15,709 bases of DNA. It comes from Bathyarchaeum sp965602795 (GTDB taxonomy: Archaea; Thermoproteota; Bathyarchaeia; Bathyarchaeales; Bathyarchaeaceae). Position numbers and translations under genes: made by a program. Each line of letters opens with the position of its first letter. The stretch's first letter is position 1. Below are positions 1-7,124 of this stretch, in pieces. The notes under the pieces were generated by a model. That model ran no database searches and was not told the DNA's origin. It was given only the letters and a program-made list of their open reading frames with translations. The stretch is from contig CBFCZR010000023.1 of the NCBI GenBank assembly GCA_965602795.1, forward strand, positions 1 through 15,709, given 5' to 3'.

Positions 1-540
1 TTCGCAGTTGCTGCTCCGCCCACAATGCAAACAGTCATTGACGAAATTGATGACTGCTGCGCTAATCTGACCACTCTCTTGGAGGACCTTGACGCCAAAA
101 TCGTTGCAATAGACGGAACTGTTGCAACAATCGACACAAGCATCGGCAACATGGATGTGGCACTCTCAAGTTTGGATGCCACCATATCAGGCTTTGATGG
201 AGATATGGCAACCATCACAACAACCCTTGGCACTATCGAAACCGACGTCAACAATTTGGACCTAGTCTTAGGAGTTGTGGCAGGCGACACCGGCTACCTC
301 AAATCAGCTATTACCAATATGACCGGAACAATAACCGACATTGACGGCACAGTAGCAACAATAGAAACTGACATAGGCACACTAAGAATGGACGTTGCAA
401 CCTTGCAAACAGATGTTGACGAATCACTTCCAGTAACCGTTGACATGATGCCAGTATGGATCGCAGCAATCCTGTCCTTGATCGCGGCAATAGCCGCAAT
501 CTTTGCAGTCGTCACAATCCGACAGAAAATCGCAGGTTAA
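1..540 (+). CDS. C-terminal part of a coiled-coil surface protein with membrane anchor (5' partial)
   Basis: The frame is open from base 1, so the gene probably starts upstream; the first ATG is at 25. Counting from that Met, hydrophobic residues alternate with 3-4 spacing without a break from I8 to V131 (for example I26, I29, V33, I36, I40, M43, L47, L50, I54, F57, M61, I64), about 18 heptads, with only C12 and T89 non-ideal. The core motif IDGTVATI occurs twice (from residues 29 and 106), exactly eleven heptads apart. A hydrophobic segment at about 144-165, followed by RQK, is a C-terminal membrane anchor, so the coiled coil should lie outside the cell. The eight residues encoded before the ATG (FAVAAPPT) could be the end of a signal peptide, which would make this a small, nearly complete protein. 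A surface stalk or S-layer-associated role is inferred; the family is not recognised. Confidence 0.75.
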   Translation, partial: FAVAAPPTMQTVIDEIDDCCANLTTLLEDLDAKIVAIDGTVATIDTSIGNMDVALSSLDATISGFDGDMATITTTLGTIETDVNNLDLVLGVVAGDTGYLKSAITNMTGTITDIDGTVATIETDIGTLRMDVATLQTDVDESLPVTVDMMPVWIAAILSLIAAIAAIFAVVTIRQKIAG

Positions 541-547
541 GCTAAAC

Positions 548-594
548 AACCCAAAACCGGGTTAAAAACCCCCCTTTTATTTTTTTATTTTATC
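548..594 (+). terminator. Hairpin plus T-tract after the coiled-coil gene
   Basis: AACCC at 548-552 pairs with GGGTT at 559-563 around a 6-nt loop, and a T-rich run follows at 573-594. It lies just after the stop at 538-540. Archaeal termination depends mainly on the T-tract, so the hairpin may be incidental. Confidence 0.5.
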
Positions 595-696
595 TACTTA
601 GTGAACAGTCAGCGTAAGCTCTCCCAGTTCTACGCTTGTTAGCCCCGAAAATCTTAAACCCTACACAAAAAACTCTAATGTGGAGAGTGTACACAC

Positions 697-1401
697 TTGC
701 AGTTTCTGAAACACATCAAAGTTAGACGAATCGAAACAAGACCCCAAGACGCATGGTACGACATGAGTTTACGCCAGCTAAGAAAAGGCGAAGTGAACTT
801 CTACCGAGTTAAAGACTTCTTCACGGGCACTTGGCTTTTTAAACTATGCATAGATACCGAACAGAAAAAAATTTTGGTCAAGGCTGTGAAATGCCCGGCA
901 GGCATCCGCTTCGCTCAGTTAGAAGGAAAAACCATGGTTTTCCAAAAAAGCAAAATTGAAGGCATGCTCTACGACGTGATTTCCTTAACGCAAGTAGACG
1001 AAGACAATAAAGTCAGACGAAAAATCGTCCCCAGCATCGACGAAGTTCCAGCCGTCATCAGGGAAAACTATGAGGTTAGACCATACGAAGAGGCAACAGG
1101 AAAAAAGGCACCCGGAAAATATCTGGTCACACTAACCAAAGAAGGAGACAAAAAGGAAATCGTAACCCTGTTTGTGCTTGAACGAGCATGGGGGCTTTCG
1201 GAATCTGCTCCGGAAGAGAAATTGAAAGAGAAACTGGAAGAAAAAGAACAGAAGCTGCTGAGGAAAAAGGCAACAAGAAAAGAAGTGGACACAGGGCAAG
1301 TTTGGGAGTGCCCCATCTGCGGAAAAAAACATCGCTTAGTACATGTGGAAACAGAAAAAACTGTTAAACATAAACTACGAAAGCCAAGTAAACAAACATA
1401 A
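697..1401 (+). CDS. Hypothetical charged protein with C-terminal Cys/His knuckle
   Basis: I do not recognise this 234-residue protein. The start is TTG at 697, preceded by GGAGAG at 682-687 and a TATA-like TTAAA near 654; an in-frame TAA at 676-678 rules out a longer N-terminus, and the next in-frame Met is residue 23. The N-terminal ~160 residues look like a mixed alpha/beta basic domain. Residues ~168-198 are a highly charged helix rich in E and K. The C-terminus carries C205-x2-C208-x3-H212-x3-H216, a plausible single zinc knuckle, then a basic tail. There is no signal peptide or membrane segment, so it is probably cytoplasmic. Basic composition plus a zinc knuckle suggests nucleic-acid or ribosome binding, but this is inference. 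It ends 1 nt before the end of the convergent oxidoreductase gene. Confidence 0.7.
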   Translation: MQFLKHIKVRRIETRPQDAWYDMSLRQLRKGEVNFYRVKDFFTGTWLFKLCIDTEQKKILVKAVKCPAGIRFAQLEGKTMVFQKSKIEGMLYDVISLTQVDEDNKVRRKIVPSIDEVPAVIRENYEVRPYEEATGKKAPGKYLVTLTKEGDKKEIVTLFVLERAWGLSESAPEEKLKEKLEEKEQKLLRKKATRKEVDTGQVWECPICGKKHRLVHVETEKTVKHKLRKPSKQT

Positions 1402-1402
1402 G

Positions 1403-2452
1403 TTACTTTTTGGGGGCTGCAGCGTCTATCCGTTTACAGATTTGCTCAACAACCTGAACATTTTCGTATCCCATTTCAGGGGTGACAAGAGGCTCTCCGT
1501 TGCCGTTAAGGCTCTCCACAAACGACCTGATAATCCGCACATGAGAAATACTGTAATTTCTGGGCCCTTTACCTTTGGTTAAGATGTTCCCCAAATACGC
1601 GCCCCAAATCTTAGCCTGATTAACCATGTTACCAAAATGCATTATTCCCCGCCCGGGCTTAGAAACAACTAGGCTACTAACCGGATAAATTCCCGCATGA
1701 ATTGTACCTCCAGTGCCGTAAATGTTCGCATGAACGTCGGTTCGGTCGTGCCCTGGCGCATTAAAGCTGATGTGAACAGTTCCAAACTTACTTTTTTCAG
1801 CCTCCAAAATCACCCTCAATTCATCAAACTTCATCCACGGGTGAGGACCCAGCTTGTCAGTTAGCACAGATTTGATCTCCAATTTCCCCAGAAACGCCTG
1901 AAGAAGATATACAGGATGAGGCAAATTTTCTCCAAACCTGCCGCCTGACATTTTATGGCACCAATGATCCTTGTCTCCCGCCATTATTTCGTCAGGGCTA
2001 TGCAAAACCCCAACATCCATTCCTATAACTTCGCCTATGTCTCCTGCCTTAACCCGCTGCATCGCATGAAAAATCGAGTGCTCGTACAGTTGGCTGTGGA
2101 TTACAGTCATTTTCCCAGATGACTTCTTGAGGGCACCCAGCAGTCTCTCAGCCTCGCTACTGTTTATGGTGAACGGCTTTTCGACAACCACGCTACAGCC
2201 CGACTTCAGAGCCTCCACGGCTACGTCTGCATGAAACTTGGGCGGAACACACACCGAAACAGCGGACAATTTCTCCTTTTCAAGCATTTCAGAGAAGCTA
2301 GTATAGTGCGAGGGGATTTTCCAGTCTTTAGTGAATTGTAGGGCTGTTTTTTCGTTCAGGTCACAAGCGGCGGCTACTGAGATTCCCGCATCTCTCCATG
2401 CATTGACGTGTATCCCAGAAATCCATCCACACCCAACTATTCCCACATCCAT
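1403..2452 (-). CDS. Gfo/Idh/MocA-family NAD(P)-dependent oxidoreductase
   Basis: A 349-residue cytoplasmic oxidoreductase. The N-terminus is a Rossmann dinucleotide fold with the glycine motif GIVGCGWIS (residues 4-12) and an acidic D31 at the end of strand 2. The family hallmark EKP is at 91-93 (VVEKPF). The C-terminal alpha/beta domain has the GG..G(E/D)...H motif at 170-179, with E175 where Asp is usual and H179 kept as the likely catalytic His. The family oxidises or reduces sugar, inositol or related hydroxyls; the substrate cannot be read from sequence. The start is ATG at 2452, with GGAG (2463-2466) 10 nt upstream and a TATA-like box at 2490-2500, so it seems to be transcribed separately from the ferredoxin unit that ends 112 nt upstream. 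The length is normal for the family. Confidence 0.88.
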   Translation of the reverse strand: MDVGIVGCGWISGIHVNAWRDAGISVAAACDLNEKTALQFTKDWKIPSHYTSFSEMLEKEKLSAVSVCVPPKFHADVAVEALKSGCSVVVEKPFTINSSEAERLLGALKKSSGKMTVIHSQLYEHSIFHAMQRVKAGDIGEVIGMDVGVLHSPDEIMAGDKDHWCHKMSGGRFGENLPHPVYLLQAFLGKLEIKSVLTDKLGPHPWMKFDELRVILEAEKSKFGTVHISFNAPGHDRTDVHANIYGTGGTIHAGIYPVSSLVVSKPGRGIMHFGNMVNQAKIWGAYLGNILTKGKGPRNYSISHVRIIRSFVESLNGNGEPLVTPEMGYENVQVVEQICKRIDAAAPKK

Positions 2453-2489
2453 CGCAAGCGGTCTCCAACAATTTCATCCATAACAAGAT

Positions 2490-2500
2490 CTAAATAAAAA
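2490..2500 (-). promoter_or_regulatory. TATA-like box for the Gfo/Idh/MocA gene
   Basis: On the minus strand this reads TTTTTATTTAG, 38-48 nt upstream of the ATG at 2452. A start site about 26 nt downstream would leave a short leader that still contains the GGAG ribosome site. The T-rich stretch just upstream on the same strand (about 2508-2525) could terminate the preceding operon. Confidence 0.45.
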
Positions 2501-2564
2501 GATTATCTCAAGAAAAAGAAAACAGCACCAAAATCTCAAGCTCACCAAACGTGCTTGTTCCTGT

Positions 2565-2870
2565 TCATTTCTGGTTCAGGGGATTCCAGACACACGATAT
2601 AGCCTCTTGGCCACAAGCCTGAACGCAGGGCACCTGTCCGCTTTCGGGTTTGCAGGGAGAACATGTGTACCTTATTTTTTTGCGGTGCTCCTCTGTGACT
2701 GCGGCTACAAGTTTGTCTTCGAGGTCAATGAGCATGGTCTCCATCTTCAAGGCGTCCTGGGGACAGGCTTTCGTGCAATCGCCGCAGCTGTTGCATTTCT
2801 CCGCGTCAATAACTATGTAGTATTCGCCTGAACCGTCCTGGTAGCCATAATATGTTATAACCTGCATCAC
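2565..2870 (-). CDS. 2[4Fe-4S] ferredoxin, Chromatium (Alvin) type
   Basis: A 101-residue ferredoxin with two cluster motifs. Motif I is the standard C26-x2-C29-x2-C32-x3-C36-P. Motif II is C70-x2-C73-x8-C82-x3-C86, with an eight-residue insertion and Gly instead of Pro after the last Cys; C93 is extra. A charged stretch (about 48-68) separates the two halves. The inserted motif II is the mark of Allochromatium vinosum-type ferredoxins, known for very low potentials; a ferredoxin of this type is the electron donor of Thauera benzoyl-CoA reductase (established knowledge). It starts at GTG 2870 or ATG 2867, 2-5 nt after the stop of the BcrA-like ATPase gene, so translation is probably coupled. 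It should feed electrons to the two ATPases encoded just upstream. Confidence 0.9.
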   Translation of the reverse strand: MMQVITYYGYQDGSGEYYIVIDAEKCNSCGDCTKACPQDALKMETMLIDLEDKLVAAVTEEHRKKIRYTCSPCKPESGQVPCVQACGQEAISCVWNPLNQK

Positions 2871-2872
2871 CC

Positions 2873-3772
2873 TCAGCGTTTACTAGACTTTTCGTATAAT
2901 GCCTTGGCGTACAGTGCTGCTCCTATGGCTCCAGCGGCAACGGGGTCGCGTCCAGTTTCCTTTACGTTTGGGGTTGGAAGGCTTTTTATGCCTAGAATGT
3001 TCTCCACCCGCTGTACTATGCCGATGTTCTTGGATTGACCGCCGGTGATTACGAAGTCTTTTTCGCAACCCACCTTCTCTATAAGTTCGCTCATTCTGAT
3101 GGACATGGCTCTCATGTACGCGGCTAAAACTTTTTCTTTGCTCCATCCCTTACGTAGCAGCCCAACAGCCTCTGTTTTTGCGAAGACCACGCAGGTGCTG
3201 CTGACTGGTTTAGGTTCTTCTGTTACGCTCAGGGACACTTTGCCCACCTCCTCGATGGGTATCTTCAGCAGGTCAGCGATGACTTCCATTCCTCGTCCCG
3301 TGCCAGCTGCGCACTTGTCGTTCATCAGGAAGGAGACTACTTTGCCTTTCTGGTCGCAGCGGATGGCTTTAACGTCCTGTCCACCCACATCCAGAACCGT
3401 TCTTACTGATGGTCCCCAGATGTAGTTGGCGCCTTTGGCGTGGCAGGCAATTTCTGTTATGGCTCTGTTAGCCATGGGAACGTTTACTCTGCCGTAACCA
3501 GTTCCCACAATATAGTTGAAGTCCTTTAACGTTAAGCCGGTGTCTTCCATAGCCCACCCAAGCGCTTTCTTGGCGCTGTCAGAGCTGTTAGAGCCTGTTC
3601 GCATTACGCTCCAAGCATGCACCTTCCCATCTGTCATAATAACCGCCTTGGAGCCAACTGAGCCAACATCCACGCCAGCAGTTATTATTTCAGCGTTATT
3701 CAAGTCTCTGCTCGGCATAACTCGTTGATATTCACCCCATCTCCAGTATTCCGTTTTTTCTCTACTTTCCAT
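2873..3772 (-). CDS. BcrA/BadF-like activator ATPase (ASKHA fold, [4Fe-4S])
   Basis: This is one of two activator ATPases. ATP hydrolysis in this family drives one electron from a shared [4Fe-4S] cluster to a partner reductase. Counted from ATG 3772 (299 residues): an N-terminal TEYWRWGEY segment (7-15) of the kind I associate with BcrA/BadF proteins, phosphate loop 1 GVDVGSVGSKAV (33-44), phosphate loop 2 LDVGGQDVKAI (127-137), cluster Cys C154 in NDKCAAGTGRG and C194 in SSTCVVFAK, and the adenosine motif ITGGQSKN (242-249). I chose ATG 3772 because GGAGG at 3783-3787 lies 10 nt upstream. The longer frame from 3808 would overlap the previous gene by 35 nt and place that site inside its coding region. 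The two AGG codons for R259-R260 of the upstream gene form the ribosome site. Confidence 0.9.
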   Translation of the reverse strand: MESREKTEYWRWGEYQRVMPSRDLNNAEIITAGVDVGSVGSKAVIMTDGKVHAWSVMRTGSNSSDSAKKALGWAMEDTGLTLKDFNYIVGTGYGRVNVPMANRAITEIACHAKGANYIWGPSVRTVLDVGGQDVKAIRCDQKGKVVSFLMNDKCAAGTGRGMEVIADLLKIPIEEVGKVSLSVTEEPKPVSSTCVVFAKTEAVGLLRKGWSKEKVLAAYMRAMSIRMSELIEKVGCEKDFVITGGQSKNIGIVQRVENILGIKSLPTPNVKETGRDPVAAGAIGAALYAKALYEKSSKR

Positions 3773-3773
3773 C

Positions 3774-4562
3774 CTACTGTTGCCTCCTTGCAGCTCTTTT
3801 GCCTGCAATTAAGGCTGCGCCTACAGCACCAGCAAACAGCGGCTCTTCAGGTATAAGCAATTCCGTTCCTAGCCTCCTCTTAAGAGAAGCAACGAACCCA
3901 ACATCTTTAGCCACGCCCCCCACCAGCACGATATCCGGATTTATCCCCAGCCGATATACCATCGAGGAAACCCTCTCAGCCATAGCATCAAAGATAGCCC
4001 GAGCGATTTCAGTTTTAGGTTCGTCTCTGTGAATCAGGGAAACCACGTCAGACTCTGCGAAGATGACGCAACTGGCGTTTATGGGACTAGCCCTCTCCGC
4101 CTTCAAGGACAGAGAACCCATATCCTCCAACTCCACCTCCAACGCCCTGGACATTGCCTCGATAAAGGTGCCGGCTCCAGCTGCACACCGAGCGTTTACA
4201 ACGAAATCCAGCATCGCTCCCCTCTCGTCACACTTCACTGCCCGCGCCTCCTCAGCCCCAACATCTATCACCGTTCTGGCTGAAGAGAAAAAGTATGCTC
4301 CTGCCCGGGCATCAGCTCCCATCATGCTGACAGTGCTGTCTGCGAAGGAAACCATCTCTACACCGGCGCCGGTGGCTGTAACATGTTGTATGTCCTCGTG
4401 GGACAGTTTGGCTTTCTGTAGTGCCTCTTCGAATGCTTGTTCAACGGCTTTTGTGGGTTCGAATCCCAAGAAGTTTTGGGTTTGGGATAAAACCTGCTCG
4501 TCTTTTATGATGACTACTTTCACCCGTTGGGTGCCCATGTCTATTCCGGCGGATATTGTCAC
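3774..4562 (-). CDS. BcrD/BadG-like activator ATPase (ASKHA fold, [4Fe-4S])
   Basis: The second, distinct activator ATPase, 262 residues. It has phosphate loop 1 GIDMGTQRVKVV (6-17), phosphate loop 2 IDVGAEEARAVK (99-110), cluster Cys C126 in NARCAAGAGTF and C165 in NASCVIFAESD, and LVGGVAKD (213-220) for adenosine binding. The N-terminal MTISAGIDMGT closely resembles BcrD of benzoyl-CoA reductase as I recall it. Two Cys per subunit fit one cluster bridging two subunits, so this protein probably forms a heterodimer with the BcrA-like ATPase. It starts with GTG 4562, with GGAG 10 nt upstream, 19 nt after the catalytic gene. It could instead be one of two homodimeric activators. Confidence 0.9.
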   Translation of the reverse strand: MTISAGIDMGTQRVKVVIIKDEQVLSQTQNFLGFEPTKAVEQAFEEALQKAKLSHEDIQHVTATGAGVEMVSFADSTVSMMGADARAGAYFFSSARTVIDVGAEEARAVKCDERGAMLDFVVNARCAAGAGTFIEAMSRALEVELEDMGSLSLKAERASPINASCVIFAESDVVSLIHRDEPKTEIARAIFDAMAERVSSMVYRLGINPDIVLVGGVAKDVGFVASLKRRLGTELLIPEEPLFAGAVGAALIAGKRAARRQQ

Positions 4563-4581
4563 TTTCTTTTTTCTCCTTTTC

Positions 4582-5916
4582 TTATATGTCGATTCTTGCT
4601 TCCAGCATCTCTAGGAAGGCTTCTATTCTTGTCTTCATCTGCCCCACGTCTTCCCTTGTATATTCGGTGTCAAGGTAATACACGGGGATGCCCATTTGGT
4701 CTAGGATGCGTTTGATTCTTGCGTATTCCATGGCGTAGAGGATGCATCCTCGAACCACGTAATAAATCACTCCGTCAACCTTATACTCTTTGATTCTGTT
4801 CATGATCCAGTTGACGCGGTCCTCGTTTCCCTGTTCGGAAGTGAAGCAGGGGCATGTGGATGCCATAAGGTATCTTTCGCTTACAGCGTCGAACATGTCG
4901 CTCATAGTCCATTCATCTACTCCCACAGGGTCGTAGAGAATTCTGTCACCTGAACATTGCTCGTCAACAACCAGCAGTCCCTTAGGGTTAGATTCTTCGA
5001 TCAGATTTGGAACCTTCCAGCTGTCAGGCCACAGCATCGGAGTTCCCGTAACCATCACCCTTGAAGTGTCAGGAGGACAAGCATAATCCTTTTGTTCAAC
5101 CCTTTTCTCCAGCTCGTCACACAGCTCATTTGTTTTTTGGGTCCACCGTTCTATGTTGTCCCACAGGCTGGTTTGATTCACGAGCATGGCATCCCTTCCC
5201 GTGATTACTGGGGGACCTTTCCTCAGGTCTTGTAGCCTGCGAAAAGCCTTCGTTGCTTGCTGCATCTTCTCTATGGATGACCTCAAGTTGTCTTTGGTGA
5301 TTTTGTTTCCTGTCAGTTCCTCAATTTTTCCTTTTATCACCTGCATCTCCTCTTTCCAGAGGCTCAAGGACTGTGGGTCATCTTTGACTCGTGGAGGTGT
5401 CATATACCATATAGGTTTGAAGTCTGACAGGATTTCGCTCAGTTTGGTTCTACCATCGCATGTGAGCGGGCTTATTATGGCGTCGCTGAGCTCAAGATAC
5501 GGGGAGAGGCTCACCATCTTTGCTCCAACCGTGGACCTTATGACTGGACAGACCTCCACCGGCATGATTCTGTCTCCCAGTTTTGCCGCGTCATACCATC
5601 CTGAGCCTACGCGAACTGGAATGGCGTCTGCAGCCAAAATGAATTCTATGGGCGCGAACATGCAGGAGTAGCCGATGAGCTTTTTTCCCGCCTCTTTTTG
5701 TTCGCGAATCTCTTTTTCGCGTCGCCCAAAAAAGTTTGAGATTTCATCGAAGTATTCCATGGCTTCCGGTCGGTTCGGCCATGTCTTTTTCATTTTCTCG
5801 ATGTTTTGTTCCATCACTTTAATGGATGAGGTTTTTATCGAGTTTCCTAGTTCTTCAATCTCGCTCTTAGACATTTCAGGAATGTATTTTGTTCCTTTTT
5901 CGATTTCGCTTGCCAT
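4582..5916 (-). CDS. Single catalytic subunit of the 2-hydroxyacyl-CoA dehydratase / BCR / double-cubane protein family
   Basis: A 444-residue protein of the HgdB/BcrB/BcrC family (HGD-D domain). Family marks include GYSCMFAPIEFILAADAIPVR (residues 82-102, C85), EVCPVIRSTVGAK (C123), PLTCDGRTK (C153), VVDEQCSGDR (C321), STCPC (C355, C357) and VRGC (C391). C266 and C280 are further Cys. About six of these sit at loop-like, motif-embedded positions, in two groups of three, as expected for a protein whose own chain ligates a double-cubane [8Fe-9S] cluster. Dehydratases and class I benzoyl-CoA reductases normally have two such subunits encoded side by side; only one is present here, so a homodimer is likely. 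Start is ATG 5916 with GGAG 7 nt upstream. The reaction is ATP-dependent low-potential reduction by family; the substrate is unknown. The N-terminal ~70 residues are charged and helical. Confidence 0.88.
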   Translation of the reverse strand: MASEIEKGTKYIPEMSKSEIEELGNSIKTSSIKVMEQNIEKMKKTWPNRPEAMEYFDEISNFFGRREKEIREQKEAGKKLIGYSCMFAPIEFILAADAIPVRVGSGWYDAAKLGDRIMPVEVCPVIRSTVGAKMVSLSPYLELSDAIISPLTCDGRTKLSEILSDFKPIWYMTPPRVKDDPQSLSLWKEEMQVIKGKIEELTGNKITKDNLRSSIEKMQQATKAFRRLQDLRKGPPVITGRDAMLVNQTSLWDNIERWTQKTNELCDELEKRVEQKDYACPPDTSRVMVTGTPMLWPDSWKVPNLIEESNPKGLLVVDEQCSGDRILYDPVGVDEWTMSDMFDAVSERYLMASTCPCFTSEQGNEDRVNWIMNRIKEYKVDGVIYYVVRGCILYAMEYARIKRILDQMGIPVYYLDTEYTREDVGQMKTRIEAFLEMLEARIDI

Positions 5917-5927
5917 TCAGATTCTCC

Positions 5928-7109
5928 TCATTCTTCCTCTTCTTTTAGCCAGTTTTTGGATTTGTAGATTTTTTTGCCAGCAACTTCTACGCTTAGGCAA
6001 TCTTCGTATGGGCACATCTCTACGCATCGGAAGCATAGGATGCAATCGGAGGCGGTTACGTCGCCTCCTTTTTTGTCGTAGACTTCCGTAACTTGGGGTG
6101 GGCACACTCTTTTGCAGATGCCACATTTTGTACATTTTTCTTCTACTTTGGTTAATTTGATGAGGGAAAGTTTCTTGAAGGGTCCAAATCGGCTAAACAG
6201 TGCGATCAGTCCTCCTAGGGGGCAGATTCGGCACCACAGTCGCCTTACCTTGAAGGAGCCCACTGTGACTACGCCTAGGATGATTATGTTTATGGATGTG
6301 AGGTACCATCCTGTAAGGGCGAAGTCGCCTATGGTTTTGGAGAGGGCGTAATCGAGGTTCATGTATCCTAAGGCTCCCTCTGCGAGCACAAACAGGGGTT
6401 TAGCGGGGCAGACTTGACAGAAAGGCATCTCTAAGTATCGTCCCAGCTCTGCTTCTGGGATGAGTTCTACACCAGCGATTGCTCTCATGCCTAAAATGGC
6501 GCTTAAAATCAAAAAGGCGGCTATAATTAGGTATCGGGATTGGCGTAACGCCTGATTAGCTTTCTCTGAGAGGCTCCAGTATCTTATTTTCAGTGTTTTT
6601 CGGAGGCGGGTCAGCAAATCCATGTACAGCCCAAAGGGGCATATCCATCCGCAGAAGAATCTGCCAAAAATTAGTGACATTACGACGAGTAAACCGAAGG
6701 CGATGCCCAGTCTCTCTAGACCCGTTGTGAGGTATGTGCTGCTTGTTTCCCAGTACGGGAATATGTAACTTTGGAGCTGCCAGACAACGCAGGTTGAGGT
6801 TCTTCCTGATGCGTAGTAGCATGCGAATGTGGGCACGGACAGTCCATCGGGGTATGGTCTTCCCATAATGTTTTTGCCTATCGCTATGTCTTTTGGTGCG
6901 GAGCCAAGGTAAGACCACTCGGCAACTCCGAAGGGTCCAATTATCAGCCCCAGAAAGATTACGGCTACGGCTACTATTTGGATGAAGAGCCTCAGGGCGC
7001 TCAGTTTTCTGGTGAGATTCCTCACCCAGACCAGTATAGCCAGTATTCCAGCTGTCACTAACCCTACCGCTATCGTTGTCAGCAGTATTTCTGCGATAGT
7101 TTCCAGCAT
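5928..7109 (-). CDS. NapH/NosR-like membrane polyferredoxin
   Basis: A 393-residue membrane iron-sulfur protein. Predicted membrane segments lie near residues 5-28, 39-60, 130-150, 192-212 and 265-285. Cysteine pairs of the NapH/NosR/CcoG type are C153-GWI-C157-PFG, C231-QV-C234-P and C293-RI-C296-PLGG. The C-terminal domain holds two [4Fe-4S] ferredoxin motifs, C326/329/332/336 and C356/359/362/366. C97 and C107 sit in a non-membrane loop and could face outside. The family moves electrons between a membrane donor (quinol or thiol) and cytoplasmic ferredoxin-like partners. It starts at ATG 7109 with GGAG 10 nt upstream, 15 nt after the CcdA-like gene; the catalytic gene starts 11 nt after its stop. 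This placement suggests it supplies or balances electrons for the ATP-driven reductase. Direction of flow is not known. Confidence 0.87.
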   Translation of the reverse strand: MLETIAEILLTTIAVGLVTAGILAILVWVRNLTRKLSALRLFIQIVAVAVIFLGLIIGPFGVAEWSYLGSAPKDIAIGKNIMGRPYPDGLSVPTFACYYASGRTSTCVVWQLQSYIFPYWETSSTYLTTGLERLGIAFGLLVVMSLIFGRFFCGWICPFGLYMDLLTRLRKTLKIRYWSLSEKANQALRQSRYLIIAAFLILSAILGMRAIAGVELIPEAELGRYLEMPFCQVCPAKPLFVLAEGALGYMNLDYALSKTIGDFALTGWYLTSINIIILGVVTVGSFKVRRLWCRICPLGGLIALFSRFGPFKKLSLIKLTKVEEKCTKCGICKRVCPPQVTEVYDKKGGDVTASDCILCFRCVEMCPYEDCLSVEVAGKKIYKSKNWLKEEEE

Positions 7110-7124
7110 CCCCTTTTCTCTCCA

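Noticed and set aside
687..694. GTGTACAC palindrome before the gene at 697
   Set aside because: An 8-nt palindrome is short enough to be chance and it overlaps the ribosome site region; no second copy was noticed.
3773..3808. Longer N-terminus for the BcrA-like ATPase (start 3808)
   Set aside because: It overlaps the upstream gene and would leave the strong GGAGG site inside the coding region; ATG 3772 fits better.
4448..4466. GGTTCGAATCC string resembling a tRNA T-arm
   Set aside because: It lies inside the BcrD-like ATPase gene, with no acceptor stem, D-arm or anticodon arm around it.
2565..5916. A benzoate-degradation (benzoyl-CoA reductase) locus
   Set aside because: Only one catalytic subunit and no CoA ligase, dienoyl-CoA hydratase or related gene in the window; ATPase similarity alone is not enough.
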